A stretch of 7,567 nucleotides of DNA from a bacterium (GTDB lineage Bacteria > Atribacterota > Phoenicimicrobiia > Phoenicimicrobiales > Phoenicimicrobiaceae). A program made the position numbers and the translations under genes. The notes under the pieces were generated by a model. That model did not search any database. It saw only the letters and a program-made list of their open reading frames with translations, and was not told where the DNA came from. The stretch lies in contig JAHJOY010000121.1 of assembly GCA_018819665.1 (NCBI GenBank), forward strand, positions 1 to 7,567, written 5' to 3'. Below, piece by piece: positions 7,055-7,567 of the stretch (positions are counted from its first letter, which is position 1; each line of letters begins with the position of its first letter).

Positions 7055-7485
7055 AACAAAATTTAACCATATCAGAAATTCTAAATCTTTTACCCCACCG
7101 TTATCCTTTTTTATTGGTGGATAAAATATTAGAACAAGGTGAAAATAGGATTATAGGGGTAAAGAATGTTACCATAAATGAACCTTTTTTTCAGGGACAT
7201 TTTCCCGGACATCCGGTGATGCCAGGAGTGCTCATACTTGAAGCTATGGCTCAAACCGGTGGAGTCCTGATGTTTTCCAAAGAGGAAAACAAAGGCAAGA
7301 TTCCCTTATTCGCCGGTATCGATAAAGCCCGCTTTAAAAAACCGGTTTATCCCGGTGACCGATTGATAATTAAAGTTGAAATTTTAAAGATGGTAAGAGG
7401 AATTGGTAAGGCCAAAGCAGAGGCCTATGTGGATGACAATCTGGTAGCTTTTGCAGAACTTCTCTTTACTGCAATTAGTCGTTAG
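7051..7485 (+). CDS. fabZ: FabZ, 3-hydroxyacyl-[acyl-carrier-protein] dehydratase
   Basis: A 144-residue hot-dog-fold enzyme that dehydrates (3R)-3-hydroxyacyl-ACP to trans-2-enoyl-ACP in fatty-acid elongation; cytosolic, normally a homodimer or hexamer. LLPHRYPFLLVDKI (13-26) and the active-site block GHFPGHPVMPGVLILEAMAQTGG (49-71) are intact, with catalytic H50 and E64. FAGIDKARFKKPVYPGDRL follows, as is usual for FabZ. FabA is excluded by the short length and the HRYPFLLVD motif. The ATG overlaps the skp stop (ATGA), and no good ribosome-binding site is visible, so translation is probably coupled to skp. The last residues I-S-R and the TAG stop fall inside a heptamer repeat (array from 7475), so the original end may have been rewritten by the repeat. 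No lpxD lies between skp and fabZ. Confidence 0.95.
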   Translation: MKQNLTISEILNLLPHRYPFLLVDKILEQGENRIIGVKNVTINEPFFQGHFPGHPVMPGVLILEAMAQTGGVLMFSKEENKGKIPLFAGIDKARFKKPVYPGDRLIIKVEILKMVRGIGKAKAEAYVDDNLVAFAELLFTAISR

Positions 7486-7540
7486 TCGTTAGTGAATAGT
7501 ATATAGTTAGCGTAGAGCGTACAGCGTATAGCGGATAGTG
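7475..7540. repeat. Heptamer array running through the fabZ stop codon
   Basis: Consecutive 7-base units: TTAGTCG (7475), TTAGTCG (7482), TTAGTGA (7489), ATAGTAT (7496), ATAGTTA (7503), then a drifted type GCGTAGA, GCGTACA, GCGTATA, GCGGATA (7510-7537). The first units match those after bamA, including the exact 19-mer at 7482-7500. The fabZ TAG (7483-7485) is contributed by the second unit. Confidence 0.85.
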
Positions 7541-7550
7541 AAAAAAACAG

Positions 7551-7560
7551 AAAGAAGAGG
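7551..7560 (+). promoter_or_regulatory. Likely ribosome-binding site of a gene starting at or past the window end
   Basis: AAAGAAGAGG followed by seven A residues resembles a purine-rich ribosome-binding site; the start codon would fall at about 7568 or just beyond. Alternatively the GTG at 7538 opens a frame (K-K-T-E-R-R...) that continues out of the window. No stop is seen in that frame before the end, but only 30 bases are visible. Confidence 0.35.
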
Positions 7561-7567
7561 AAAAAAA

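Overview
The window carries a compact outer-membrane biogenesis cluster from an AT-rich, diderm (Gram-negative-type) bacterium, with all genes on the + strand. The gene order is a TamB/AsmA-like transport protein, BamA (Omp85), an OmpH/Skp periplasmic chaperone and FabZ. The low GC content, strong AGGAGG-type ribosome-binding sites, a short three-POTRA BamA and a tamB-bamA-skp-fabZ order fit an anaerobic, deep-branching or Firmicutes-like diderm lineage (Halanaerobiales/Negativicutes-type, or an uncultured phylum such as Atribacterota or Aerophobetes). That placement is inference; no rRNA or other strong taxonomic marker is present.

Layout: bases 1-163 are a degenerate 8-bp tandem array that runs into the ribosome-binding site of the tamB-like gene (173-4306). 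After a 35-base gap comes bamA (4342-6096, GTG start). The 403-base gap 6097-6499 has no gene but is dense in repeats. It holds a 7-bp tandem array starting directly after the bamA stop, three perfect 29-bp GC-rich hairpin units, a second GC-rich hairpin region, more 7-bp units, and an approximately 160-bp imperfect palindrome whose two arms are themselves 7-bp arrays. Then come skp/ompH (6500-7054) and fabZ (7051-7485), which overlap by 4 bases (ATGA). The fabZ stop codon lies inside another 7-bp array (7475 to about 7540). The window closes on a purine-rich stretch that looks like the ribosome-binding site of a further gene.

How the genes fit together: Skp holds unfolded outer-membrane proteins in the periplasm, BamA folds and inserts them, and the TamB-like protein spans the periplasm as a beta-groove bridge, probably partnered with BamA because no TamA is visible. 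FabZ supplies acyl chains; in many diderms it sits beside the lpx lipid A genes, but the usual lpxD between skp and fabZ is absent here.

The genes belong to known families. The unusual part is the non-coding DNA: every spacer longer than 36 bases is built largely from short-period (7 or 8 bp) degenerate repeats that directly abut, or enter, gene starts and stops.
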